NCBI RefSeq assembly: GCF_963678975.1
Contig: NC_089272.1
Location: 2,104,359-2,168,358 of the forward strand
DNA length: 64,000 nt
From: Dysidea avara
Lineage: Eukaryota; Porifera; Demospongiae; Dictyoceratida; Dysideidae
Reading direction: 5' to 3'
Shown here: positions 35,068-47,983 of the stretch, one piece after another
Position numbering within the stretch: position 1 is the first letter of the stretch
How the letters are laid out: every line of letters begins with the position of its first letter
Notes under the pieces: generated by a model
What the model was told of the DNA's origin: nothing
The model's input: the letters and a program-made list of their open reading frames with translations, nothing else
Databases searched by the model: none
Translations under genes and position numbers: made by a program

Positions 35068-35599
35068 TGATCGCTATACACGATACTCTTAACAACATGC
35101 ACTTAGCTAGCTAATTCATAAAGCTCATAGTTTTAGTAGCTAAGTATACGGTAGATGAGCCCTTCCGTCTGTGGTCCTTGGTTGTCCCCGTCCCTGTTTT
35201 ACTCTTGTTGGCCGTCCCCGTCCCAGTTTTACCCCTATTGTCCCCGTTTTACCCCACCCCTGTATGTGTAAACAAACATTATTCCATTGGGAAGGGTAAT
35301 TATTCTGGCAGAGTCAATCACTAGAGCCTTTTGAATTACTGCAGTCAGTCTCTTATGTCGAACGTCATGTGTAAGGCTCAGTGTTCACTACAACAACAGA
35401 AACAAGTGTAGTACGCTACTAATACCATTTTCATGCCAAGAATAACAGACTAGTGCATACAAAATAAGTCATAAACGAACCTGTCGTCATTCACCAACAA
35501 TGAGGCAGCTTAGTGTAGCGAAATTCCGTGTTCGAATACGGATTCTATATGACCTTTTCATTTTATTTTACAATTTATAAATTAGATAAAACAGTACAT

Positions 35600-36235
35600 A
35601 ATAAGTAAATACAAGTGAACTAAAATATGGGCCTCAGCGACCTGCACAGCATGCGCAATCGGTGCCTCAGCAACGGGACAGCACAAACTGGACCTGGCAC
35701 CGCGAATGCACATAATTGCACACCTCAACAAAGAGAAGCTTAATTTACATCTCAGCCATCCCATCATCACTGCTTGAAGTTTCTTAGTTTACTAGAGTGG
35801 TATATCCCCAGTATATGGAACAGTTAATTGTTTGGAATTTTAGTAGCTTTTCAGTAAACCTGCATTTACTGATGTTTACTGAGAGTTTAAAACTTAGTAA
35901 AACAATTATGTTCCATATACTTAAAGTTACTGACATTTTACTATCAGTATAACTGGGCACAACTACAGTAAAGCAGCTTAACAAATTAGTAAACTAAGAA
36001 CCTTCAAGCAGTGCATATTCCATAAGAAAGACTGTGCTTAGCACTCAGAAGGTTGGCCAGTCTCTTATAAAACTGAATAGCAGCATCACCCATTCCACCA
36101 GTAGTAGTGAAAATTAAGGGAGTAAATGAGGCATTCTCTAATTCATGAACTCGTTGTTGGTATTCATGTCTCTTTTCCTTATCATGACGTCGGTATGCAG
36201 AGTGTAGGGATTCTATATGACGATAATAGACGTCG
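35600..36235 (-). pseudogene. Retrotransposon ORF fragment split by a MITE
   Basis: The upstream part (36235-36014) reads YRHIESLHSAY, EKRHEYQQRVHELENASFTP and TTTGGMGDAAIQFYKRLANL. The downstream part (35767-35600) reads GWLRCKLSFSLLRCAIMCIR. Together they match the C-terminal region of reverse-transcriptase ORFs from cnidarian and sponge non-LTR-like elements ('FTPL..TTTGGMG......YKRLA...', then 'WLRC..SF.LL+...C+RG'). The MITE at 35768-36013 sits exactly between the two halves. No polymerase core is present. Confidence 0.65.
35768..36013. mobile_element. MITE with CACTGCTTGAAG termini
   Basis: Left CACTGCTTGAAGTTTCTTAG is inverted at the right end with one mismatch, giving about 30 bp of TIR ending in TTTACTA. 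It is inserted in the retrotransposon fragment. CAT on either side is compatible with a 3-bp duplication. Confidence 0.85.
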
Positions 36236-36311
36236 AGTTGGCTGATAATAGATGTCAGTCAATAATTGATTGCTTACGCTAAGTGGGGAATGCTCTAATG
36301 GAACTGGCTAT

Positions 36312-36986
36312 TAGAGCTGTACCGATATCCGATATGGATACCACCAAAAGAAGCCGATAACCGATAGTCGATCCAATATTTGCATTACAAACAACAGTCA
36401 TAGTTAATCTATGCAAAAGTGTACAGTCATCTACTCCACAACAACATGTGGCCATGGATATATTCATTGATCACTCTATGCCTGTGGTAATAGTGGCTTG
36501 AGTTTCTATTGTGCAATCCAGACAATTAGGCACCCACAAGCATTTTTATGCATACTCCCATGGAGCCTTAAACGGATATTTCTGCATTACTCCGCATTTT
36601 ATTGGCTTGTGTGAAGGGTGGTACAGCAGTACAGTATAGGTTTTCTTGGTTATATCCTGCGGCTGTTCTTTTATATTACAACTGAAGGTACTATATATAT
36701 AAGACCGATAAGCTTTCCAGCAACAAACACTAGAATTGTGTGTATTTGTATGGCTTCTCGTAGTGTAGCGCTTGCTGTACAGTGAACAATAAGCCACTGC
36801 TACTGAACAGCCGCATGGATAACGTAGAAAACCAATATTATCCGTTAATGTACAAACTATTGCTGTATAAATATCGGTAACGATATCGGTAACGATATCG
36901 GTCCTTGCACTGTTCTGTACCGATGCCGATAATTATTGGTAAAAAATGCCATATCGGTGGCAAATCCAATTATCGGTACAGCTCTA
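36312..36986. mobile_element. hAT-type MITE with TAGAGCTGTACCGATA termini
   Basis: The 16-bp inverted ends TAGAGCTGTACCGATA are exact. Flanking octamers are CTGGCTAT (36304-36311) and CTGGCCAT (36987-36994), 7 of 8 identical. Subterminal CCGATA/TATCGG repeats are abundant. The broken hAT gene at 47984-48644 is followed by a similar tip, ending GTACACCTCTA, near 48800. Confidence 0.9.
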
Positions 36987-37164
36987 CTGGCCATGGCTTT
37001 GACTGCTGCAAATTCAACTTCAGTGGGTCTAATATTAACTTTCATGCTCCACGGCCAGGCTGACACTCTAAAAATGACGCTATTATGGTCTGTTAGTCAC
37101 ATATGTACATACTGAAAACTACAACATACTACTACTTATTACCTAACTATATACTTATTACTAC

Positions 37165-37727
37165 CAGGAGCTCATCGAGTCCGTAGGACGAGGGAGCATG
37201 TAACTCCGCATACTCACAACGTAAACAGCAAAATTCAAACATGGCGGACATATCTTAACATAGTATATTCCTTATATAGTAAAAGTTGTATCGTAGGGTA
37301 AAGAATCACGTAATAATCATGCCACAAATATGCAGCGCCTGGATTAATTCGTGAAAGAGATGGCAAGGAAGGAAACGTCGAGGAAAGGGCTTAACTAACG
37401 GAGTGAAATAGTGACAAGATGTTTTGGAGACTGTTAGGAAACATTCTTGCTTACCGTGTAATGTAAGTGGGCCGGCTATCAGTCCATGGCGGCAGCACAG
37501 AGTATCTGCAGTAAATACTGAAGGAATCGAGTTTCATCGCTCACTGCTGGAGCAAGAAGACTACAGTATTGTGCCAGTAGTAATGGATTTAGCGAGCATG
37601 CGCGGTATGTGTTTATCCTTATACGGTTACTGTTTAAATTACTATTAATAAATTGCGACGCCATGTTTGAATTTCGCCGTTTACGGAGTTACATGCTCCC
37701 TCGTCCTACGGACTCGATGAGCTCCTG
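37165..37727. mobile_element. Foldback element with 44-bp perfect termini
   Basis: The first 44 bases (CAGGAGCTCATCGAGTCCGT, then AGGACGAGGGAGCATG...) are perfectly inverted at the right end. A second inverted block (AAATTCAAACATGGCG) lies inside. TTACTAC directly flanks both sides (37158-37164 and 37728-37734). It is 563 bp and noncoding; the perfect ends suggest recent insertion. Confidence 0.9.
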
Positions 37728-37855
37728 TTACTACCTATACGTACTTAACTTAACCAATGTCAAAGTCAGGAAATTCGTCCTCAGCAGTAAGCGAATACTG
37801 GCGGAGTATCATTTTTGCATTGTACCTCCACAAAGTCACAGACAGTTGCTGGAGA

Positions 37856-38009
37856 AGTTGGCGCCTAGCAAACTTTCTAGGTAAACCGTTTAAAAACCGC
37901 AAACTTTAAAAACTGTAAACCTTTTAAAAACCGCAAACTGTAAACCTTTTAAAAACCGCAAACTTTCTAGGTAAACCGAAGTTGGCGCCTAGCAAACTTT
38001 CTAGGTAAA
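37856..38009. repeat. Imperfect tandem repeats
   Basis: Two copies of GCGCCTAGCAAACTTTCTAG bracket alternating AAACCGCAAACT and GTAAACCTTTTAAA units. Confidence 0.8.
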
Positions 38010-38025
38010 TGGTCTGTTAGTCACA

Positions 38026-38413
38026 ATGGGCCATATCCACAATGACGTTTTATGACATCACGAGAATAAAAATGGCCGCGATAGTTGGCGGACTGTTATA
38101 CAGGCTTCTATGGAGATAAATTTTCGATCGCTCATATTTCAGCTAGGGATGGAGATATCGACCATTAACCGACAGGTATGGTTATAAAGTAACAAAAGCT
38201 ATTGAAAAAATTTGAAACGCGACAAAACTCGTTTATCGTAATGTCTTATATAAAACTTGACTGCACCTTTTGTTTAGAACTCGATATCTTCTTTCCTGGC
38301 TGAAATATGAGCAATCAAAAATTTTTCTCCATCGCTTGTATAACAGTCCCCCAACTATCGCGGCCATTTTTATTCTCGTGATGTCATAAAACGTCATTGT
38401 GGATAAGGCTCAT
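38026..38413. mobile_element. Foldback MITE with about 110-bp arms
   Basis: ATCCACAATGACGTTTTATG followed by ACATCACGAGAATAAAAATG is inverted almost perfectly at the right side, and similarity continues through CTCATATTTCAGC. Together the arms fill more than half of the 388-bp element. Confidence 0.9.
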
Positions 38414-38856
38414 AATTATGGCATACACAGCTCAGCTATAGCCCACTTGCATAAGTGAACCATGATCACCATACTGTAATTAGTCAGTTTTGCATGCTCT
38501 GCATAATCAATTAGCTATATAGAGGTGATTATTAGCTGCAAGAGAATCTGCTCTCCCCAACCACTTACAACTTAGCCTGATTGTACCCCTCTCCTTGCCA
38601 GCTCCTGGATCCCCCTCCCCCTGTATTTAAAATATTTTAATATAATATAATTTTGCATAACAGTCTAATGTGTAATACAAAACCAAAATAATTTGATAAT
38701 ATCAAATACTAGTCAAACACTAGCTAGTATGAGTATGTATAAAAGTGTACATATTATACATTGCTAATTTGTTATATGTGCATCAGTTATCAAAACACTA
38801 ACATTCTACCTAGTGTGTACAGGGAAAACCCCTAAAATACCTAATAAGTAAAATGT

Positions 38857-41800
38857 TTACAAGTTATATGCTTTTCGTATATCCTCAGCAATATTGGTGT
38901 ACTCAGCAGTTTTAAATGCCTCATATACTCGTTTCCAGGAGACCTCAATTGTTTTGCAATGCACAAATTGTGTGGCAAGAGCAATCTGACAAAGCCGAAC
39001 TTGAAACTGATTGTTTATTCCAATTGTCTCAATATCTTTCCCAGCACTCTCTTGTGGAAGTAGGTATATTGCCACCTCTTGCCATCTTGGTACCTCTTTC
39101 AGCCACTTCAGCACTTCAGTCTCACACAAACGACCTGTATACATTATAGTATGAACATTGCTATAAACTGGTCATGAACACACTGCAAATAATTATGGAA
39201 GTTCACTATGTATGAACTTCCATAATTATTGAGACTTGTCAATTATTGAGTCTGTTACCTTTGAGACTTGTCATAAAGAAATGAAAAATTGTCAGATTGC
39301 TATATAAGAGAAACTGAACTCACTGTCCTCAAAAAAAAATAGTATGGATATTGTACCTCCAATGTGAATTAATCTAGAACCCCATGATGTTTGCGCTTTT
39401 TGAATTCCATTTTATTGTGTGTCCATTATTTAAAAGAATAATGGTGAACCAGACTTTCAACCCTAGCAAGAACTATGGCACTACAAAGTGGTATCAACGG
39501 AACGATTGATTTGTAAAGTGAAGTGAACTACACTGTCAGGCTCTAATGATCATAACTTATAGGGTCTTGCATGGAGATGTAATCTACTAATTACTACTAT
39601 ATATGTGAGTCAGACCATCTCAGCACAAAAAACTCGACTTGTTTGCACAAGTATGTGCATTGAAAATAATTTGTAAAATTACGCATGCTACATGAAATAA
39701 TATGCAAGTTTTTATCGAGCCAGTACTCAAAGAAGGAATACTCAAATCAATAAAAACTATACACCATCTTATTTGCCTGCTCATGGAAAGTTCGAAAATC
39801 TTTGTTTCATTCCTGTAGCTTAAATGGTATGCATGTCACATGCGTTTGTTTACGATGTGGTACATGTAAACATCATTTCTTCTACTAAACTGTCTTCATA
39901 CCCATATGCACAAGTGACTACAGGGCTAACACTATACAGTGGCAGATCTAGAGGGGTTTCTGTTGAAACCCCCTTTTAAATTTAGCTCAGTGCAAGTCTA
40001 AATACATAAACATTGTTGTACTGACAATTTGTAATATCAAACAACTATAATACCACTGTATTTCAGTAGCATGCATGCAGCTGCACTTAGCTAACACCAT
40101 TTATAGCTATTAAGCCCTCAGCAACACTTCATTTTTCATCTCCCACTGCAGTAAAAACAATCGAGATACTCTAATAGAGCAGTCAAGTAACTACTCTAAT
40201 AGAGCAATCAAAGCTACAGCTTATAGTCACCATTTTTGCCCTATAGTTAGCTATAGTATTTACAGTTTAAAGTATTGGATTTCTTGTAGCTAATAGCTAA
40301 CTAAAAGTAGCCTAAAATCCAATCTCAGAACTTCTAAAATCTCAAATTTTTCTGGAGAAGTGTCATTAGATGCCTTATTCAGCTACACCAACTTTCAGAA
40401 ACCCCCTTTTAAAAATCCTAGATCCGTCACTGCTATATATGGCTGATGTGCTAATCCATGGTGAAGATTTTGAGCCAAATTTGTAGACTAATCGAAAGGG
40501 CTGCGAATGTAAGTGCCTGTAGTTTATTTTCAGTATAGTCACTGTACAAATTGATTATCTTGCTCTTCCTACTGTCTAGTGCTATAATTCCAAAACTACT
40601 CACCACAGAAGGCTGAAACTTTGGTGGTCCATTCCTTGGACATTGTAGATAATGCTGGGAAAAAATTTAATTGTGCGAACAAGTCAGGTTATTGTTGAGA
40701 CGGGCACATATACACTATCACATTCCATAAATCATACAAATGAATTCATTACTGCATTGTATTTATGTCTTCTTAATGCCAGAGCAAAGATGAGAACTTG
40801 AGTGAAAGAAAAAAGCAAATAGTATGTGCAATGTGAGGCTAACTAACACCCGTATCTTTTGTCTCCTTGGAAACTCTGATATGAAACAAATTAAGATTTT
40901 GTTGCTTTGGGAAATATAATGGCACCTAGTTTTGTGCCATTTGCACTTCCCTTCATTGCAAAAAAAGTGTTAAAGAAGTTCACAACATACACCTTTTTAT
41001 AAGTCAGTATTTCACCCTATTGTAAACATGTAGGGTTCCTGTAGATCTGGTCATATTGATTTAAAGTCTTGCAATCAAAAAGCCTTTAATAACCCATCAA
41101 CAGAAAATTTTTATCACATTCACAGTCATAAGGTTTGCCCAAAAATATTCAAAAACCAGTGTCACTATTCCAACTTGGCAACCCCAAATGTTTTCAACAA
41201 AAACGCTTTCAACAAAACGCTTTGAACAAGAGTGTGAAATTTTTATTTCTCTGAAACCACATGTGTTTGTTACAGCACACATTATAAGGAGTCAGCACTT
41301 GTATGACAGTGACTATCAAATATTATAGTAGTAGTAGTAGTTAGTAGTAAGTAGTAGCACACTCACTTTTGGTATAGCCAGTAGCATGTGATGAATGGCC
41401 ACCTCCTGCAACAGTTCAAACAAAGAGCAAATAGTTATTAATGAGGTAAATAAATATGCACTATAGTTACCATATAACAAGCTATTTTTGAAGGAGTTAA
41501 ATTTTTGAATTATTTGAAAGGCAGTGATTCTATGAAAACTTAATGTTTGAAAAAAAATGCTAATTCAGTTTTTATATAGCTAAGCTTGAAACTTGCTTGA
41601 TGCTACAAAATGTGTAACTGTTGAACTATGATTACAATGGTGTATCATGGCTTTGCATTGTTCTGTAGTTAAGCAACTGTACTCTACAGCTATACCCTTC
41701 ACACGAGTCCACACGTGGACATGTGCAATGGTTCACGCTCTCGTCATTTTAGTCTCATCTGCAAAACAAAGAATTTCCCTAGTGTAGCGATCCATATTTT

Positions 41801-44293
41801 GTTGTAGATATGATATCCCCTTATCATTTGTATTGTTTTGCTCTTTGAAAGTGTTCTATTCAAAATTAACCTGTTATATGGTATGTATAAAAACCCAGCA
41901 TGTACAAGACTATGTACAGTATGAACAGTCACAGTATGGTCAACAAATGGTAAAATTTCAAAACTAAAAATGGTGAGTTTCCCAATGTTATGTTGACTGT
42001 GCAAATAAGCATATGGTGATAAACTGTAGAGTGTACACCAGTTGTTCTTTAAAAAGCTAATAACAACACATCGTAAATTTTTCATGCTGGCATTACAATT
42101 GAAAAGTAATTCTACCATGAGATAAAAACTGTGATAAAATGCCACAGTGTTCTACAACACTATCACTCATTATATTACATGTATGAATGTTAACAAACTT
42201 TGGTCAGTGATGAGGTCAGTATAATACTGTTTGGGTATAGGCTGATCCTTAATGGGACAGTGTTGCTGTTTTCTCTTTAGCAGCAGTTGCAGCTCAACAT
42301 GAAGCTGATCACAGTGGTAACATGGAAGATTAGCAACTGGCTTCTTAGCAGCTGGCATAAACTCGGTCATCAACTCATCAAGCTTTGATTGAAAATACTT
42401 TAGCAATTCTTTGCGCTGTTTAGCTGAATGGTCTGTGTCAGGTATGAAAACAATGGACAACTGGATGCTACACTTCTCCTCATTGTGACTAAGATAATAG
42501 TACTGACCACTACCTAACACCAACTTCACCTTTCCTTTCCGTAACCTGCAATGAATAGTAACACATTAATTTAACATGATCATGTACACTTACCACACCA
42601 AATCTTCCCGCTCATCTTTATTCCTGCTCAAGCATGCAGCCACCATCTGGTTGAAGATCATTTCTGGAACAAACTTATCAGGAAAGTAGTAGTACAAGAT
42701 CCTGGCATTATCATCAAACTCTTTAGGGACCAATTTTTGATTCTCTGCATCTTCTTGCAGCAATGATGGAACAATGAACAAATCGTCCTTCTCTGCACAA
42801 ATGTCCTTGTCTTCCAGAAAGTAAGTGTTGCTGCTGATGTGTGCAATGAAGCTAAACCTGCTCATGAGATCTACAGATTGCTGATAATCTATCTGAAAAC
42901 TCTCAGACTGGTTGAACAAGTCAAGCATGTATGCCAGAAAACTGCCAAGCAATACACCCTTCTTGGTGAGGAAATCAAACGAGGAATCACGCTGACCACC
43001 AATTCGCTGATAGGGATGGGCAATCAGTAGATAAGAGATCAATTTCGTCAACCAGTGTGGTGACAAAATGACAAGCACTGAAAGACTCTTGATGGATGCA
43101 AAATGCAAAATAGTTCCACGATGGTGAAAATATTTAAGGGCTCCAGCAAATTCCTTGCTGTCAATGTTGGTATGAAAGCCACAGCTTCTTGCAATGTTGT
43201 GGAATTCCTCCAGAGAGATGACTCCTTTGTTGTTGGATAGCAGGCTTCTTTCAATTTTGAGGTATACAATGGGATGTTCCTTAGAAAGGATTGGTTGCGA
43301 TACCTGAAGTACAGCATCTTGAAGTTGGCTAGTCATCTTAGCATCTCTGCACCTGTTGCTGATGAAAATGCAGTATTTTCTTAGAGCTTCCACCAAACCT
43401 TCACGATGTCCTGCTAGATGAAGTGCATACTCCTTGCCAGCCAATTCACGTGCAAGCTGCTGGATAATTTCTTCTTTGACTTCCTCTGCATTATCTCCTA
43501 ACAGATCAACATGAGTAGCAACAAGAATAATTGCTGGAAGAAAAGTAGAGATGTCATTTTTGTCTCCACGGATATGGCAAATGGAATGGACAGTCTTCAT
43601 CCAGAAATGCACATTTTGGGAATTTGTCATGGGATCAGAGCGGAGTGTGCTGGAGCGCACTTTGACATTGCTTGATAATGGTCGTGATGCATTGAAAACC
43701 ACCATGATAACATTATCCTTTCTGATGAATACAGAATGGGTGCTGTGATATAACAGCTGCCCAGCGAAGTCAAGTATCATGACATCTATGCTGTTGTCAT
43801 CATCAAAAATGACCGCAGCTTTGGCACCTTTAATCTCATTTGTATCAATTGTGGGGACTTGAACCTTGCTTCCAGGTGTAAACAGCTTGAATATTTTGTG
43901 AAAAACACTTGGCTTGGGTTTGGGTTTTAATGAAGAAGCTGCAGTACTGGTGGTTGACTCTGCCCCAATAATATCCTTAGCACTTTGTGTTTGGTCTTTG
44001 GCAGTTTGTCTCAAATCACTCAGATACTTGCTCTGAAGCCTGTGTAACACTTCATCAGAAGAAATTTTTTCCCAGTTGCTGGTATTGCAGACATGCATGT
44101 CTGACCCTTCAGTGGCCATCTGCTCCTCATATGGATCCCCAGTAAGAGTTGCAACAAGACAAGTCTTGCCTACATATTCTGGGCCAAATAGTAGAAGCTT
44201 TATTCCTAGGGCTCTTGCTTTACCATCCCTGAGGGCAAGAGAGTAAGCCATCTTTTCAAATGCAGTTAGATCATCTAGAGTAAGCATAAATAA
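38857..44293 (-). CDS. Roc-COR GTPase with C-terminal death-like domain, 5' part missing
   Basis: The first visible exon (44293-42594, after acceptor CTACAG) has Roc GTPase motifs: P-loop GPEYVGKT, switch II DFAGQLLYH, and THVD as the G4 base-recognition motif. It continues into a COR domain (SLEEFHNIARSCGF, LKYFHHRGTILHF, PHWLTKLISYL). A clean junction (TG|GTAAGT to CAG|GT) leads to exon 42545-42170. A 39-nt candidate exon with good sites is at 41405-41367. The last exon, 39134-38857, encodes a death-like fold (LKEVPRWQEVAIYLL, SWKRVYEAFKTAEYT) and ends in TAA. Exon 42545's end is uncertain: it runs to a TAA, but a weak donor (AAA|GTTTGT) would keep the frame open through the micro-exon into the death domain. 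Roc-COR plus death domain recalls DAPK1, but no kinase is visible here. Such proteins are expected in signalling, possibly cell death or innate responses. Upstream exons were not found. Confidence 0.75.
39188..39230. repeat. 18-bp perfect hairpin
   Basis: AATAATTATGGAAGTTCA and its exact inverse are separated by 7 bases. It lies just upstream of the death-domain exon, in the intron. Confidence 0.9.
39937..40432. mobile_element. MITE with CAGTGGCAGATCTAG termini and 5-bp duplication
   Basis: Ends CAGTGGCAGATCTAG and inverse CTAGATCCGTCACTG are flanked by CTATA on both sides (39932-39936, 40433-40437). The interior carries two ACTCTAATAGAGCA motifs. Related elements are at 52424-52723 and, as a fragment, near 61440-61572. 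Confidence 0.85.
40440..42165. other. Intron sequence of the Roc-COR gene
   Basis: Apart from the candidate 39-nt exon at 41367-41405 and a TAG triplet run near 41330-41356, no coding or repeat structure is recognised. Confidence 0.5.
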
Positions 44294-44399
44294 CTGTAGT
44301 AAAATCATTTGGTATTCGTAATGCTATTATTGCTTAGCACGTGACACATTTTATGTAGCATGATAAACAACTAATTATAACAAGTGTAAGAAAAAAATT

Positions 44400-45464
<1,065 letters not shown>

Positions 45465-45540
45465 CGCTATACTGTAAAATACTGGTGTACGTTTTGACAT
45501 GTGATAATTCACCATTTTGTTTTCAGAATGTGTGAACTAG

Positions 45541-47480
45541 TATTGAAGGAAAAATTGATGTTGCTAGTGTGGAACTGTTTTGTGTCCAAATTGGGTGAAG
45601 ATGGGAAGCTGATTAATTCTGAAAAGGTCATTTGTTGTGTCAAGAGTGGATGATTGAAGAAGCCAGTGTTAGCAAAAAGGCTGGAACACCTCCAATCTGT
45701 TAACGCATCTCAAAGACCCCACCTGAAACAGTATGTAGAGCTGTTAATTAAAGCACAGAAGAAAAAAAGTGAAGGAGAAAAGTCCAAAAAATGTTTCAAG
45801 GACAGGAAAAACTGAAAGTTGTTGGCCGTGTAAATAAAAAATGGCAAGAATTAACTGACAGTGTATTGTATTGCATTGCAAAGGACATAATGCCAATCCA
45901 TACAGTAGAGAAGGAAGAATTCAAAGCGTTATTGAAACAGCTTGAATTGAAACAGCTTGAATTGAAATATGAGATGCTTCATCAAAAGTATTTCTCCAAA
46001 ACTGCACTGCCAGCTCTGTATGCCAAGACACAGGAAGTAGTAAACAAGGGGTTAGAAGAGGTGAAAGAGAAAGGATACTTTGCTGCTATCACAGATGTAT
46101 GGTCCAGTACTACCAGCAAGGCGTACATTAGTTACATTGTTCATATCATCAACTGACACTGGAAGCTACGCAGTTGTTGTTAGTAAACCATGTTTATAAA
46201 CTGGAAGCTACGTAGTTGTTATTAGTAAATCATGTTTATGCCAGAGCAACATACCGGTGAGAACATAGATGAGGCTATTCAAGCAATGCTTTGAGCCTTC
46301 CAGAAGCTCATCAAGTTTATAACTACTAACAGTGGAAGCAACATTATCAAGCTGTTGAAAGACTACAGATGACCAGATTGGCCTGTACTGGACATAAGCT
46401 ACATGTTGCAGTATCCAATGCTCTAAAGGATGGCTCAAGACTACTTCAAGCTGTGGATGTGTGCAAGAAAATTGTGTCCGACTTTTCCTATAGCTGAAAC
46501 AAGAAAAGTGAGCTACCTAGAGTACATTCAGAGATGGGGCTGCTAAATCATTCACTGATTACAGTTGTACACAGTGCACTTATTAATATATCAATTGAGA
46601 TATTACATTGTTACATGTGACAATAATACTATGATGTATAAAATCTAATCTACACATATATTACCAAGCATCTGACAATGTGGTGTGGTTTCATTAGGAC
46701 TTTTGGGAGTGGTTGATTTTTTACTTGCATAAGGAAATGGTATAAACACAGTAACACTGGTATTATTAATTACATGCTTCACATGCCTGGTTTACAAATC
46801 CATGTTACAAGTGTTGTCTTAACAGTGTAATAGGTATACACCGTGTGGCAATGTTCACCATGTGGCAATGTTAATACCTGTTCCATTAGTCTTGTGCAAC
46901 AAGGTGGGGATCAATGGAAGAAATGGTTCAGGTTTTGGAACAAGAAAAGACAGTACGTCAAGTGTCTCAACAATGGCTGTAAAATGGTTCACCTATTGCC
47001 ACATGGCAAGATATTGAAGTGTTGGAGTCTCCACTTACAGCATCTCTGGGGAAGATTACATCACAGTATCAATATCAAACCACTCTTGCACCACCTCAAC
47101 ACTGAAACCTTGGTGTAAAGGATAATGATACTACTCTAACAGAAGATATCAAGCAAAGAATCAAGTCATCCCTCATAGACAAATATTGTAACAACAATGA
47201 AATCAATATGCTGCTAGATGTGGCTACAACAATGGATCCTCATTTCAAAGCTGATTACACGAGTGCCAGTTGTGAAAGAGAGAATAATCAATGTAGCTCT
47301 AATTAAAAAGGAAGTTTGTGCCTTGCTGAAGCAACAGTTACAAAAAATTCTGATGACACTGACATTGAACAAACAAGCGAAAGTAATTCTCCCTAAATGA
47401 AGGAAGTTGTCTCAATTGTTGGATAAATACGGACCAAGTCTTTAGGAAATTGTAGGTTCAGAAGATTTTTCGTGAACCAC
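45541..47480 (+). pseudogene. hAT (ZBED-like) transposase, broken
   Basis: Fragments in family order across frames: a BED-finger remnant (NTSNLLTHLKDPT) near 45690, an open stretch 45791-46156 with ELTDSVLYCIAKDIMPIHTV, FSKTALPALY and YFAAITDVWSSTTSKAYISY, then TTNSGSNIIKLLKDY, VDVCKKIV, RWGSMEEMVQVLEQEKTVRQ, and near the end LLDVATTMDPHFKADYTSA. These are hallmarks of hAT transposases related to animal ZBED genes. The RNase H-like DDE core is split by many stops and shifts. The reading direction continues straight out of copy A and the CAGG array. Confidence 0.85.
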
Positions 47481-47983
47481 AACAGCTTCATCTCTAACTT
47501 TATTGTACTTCGCATGAGAGGATCAAAGTGAAGATAACTCATACCCCATAATTTCTTTCACCAGTAATCTTAGATTTGTAGAAGGCTCTTCTATGCAGTA
47601 TTTGTGCAAACCTGTAACTTGTTATCCTTCCACTATGCTTCATCTCATGAAAGGCTCATAAAATTCATGTAGTCAAAACACTCGGTAATAGAACTTGTCA
47701 AGAAACACCACTGCAACATTTTCATGCCAGAAAGTGACATGACTCACACTCTAGAACCTTTGTTATGTTCTTCATCATCATGTAGTTTACATGTGCAAAT
47801 GTGTAGTGTGATTACTGAAGGAAGCCACTTGGGGAAACAGCCTTGAGCTTTGTGTTACATAAATTTCTTAACATCACAGGTGTGCAGTCCAACTGAGCAA
47901 TGATTCTCCAGCTCCAAGCATTGTAGTAAAACTGTAAGCCATTGCAACAGGTGAGTGTACGTACCTTTTTATAAATTCTGCTT

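Larger units (their letters stand above)
31781..35269. repeat. Inverted repeats 3.3 kb apart
   Basis: Left arm 31783-31880 and right arm about 35165-35269 are inverted copies about 100 bp long, judged roughly 85-90% alike by eye. They share GGGGTGGGGTAAAAC, GGTAAAACTGGGA and GGCCAACAAGAGTAAAAC. Each arm contains the phrase 'GGTAAAAC(C/T)GGGA' several times. The enclosed segment holds the unknown two-exon gene (32937-33666) and two MITEs. Confidence 0.75.

Noticed and set aside
37165..37200. Hammerhead-ribozyme-like string GAGTCCGTAGGACGA in the foldback element tip
   Set aside because: It resembles the stem II region of hammerheads, but the required CUGANGA core is absent (CTCATCGA instead) and the motif is explained by the terminal inverted repeat.
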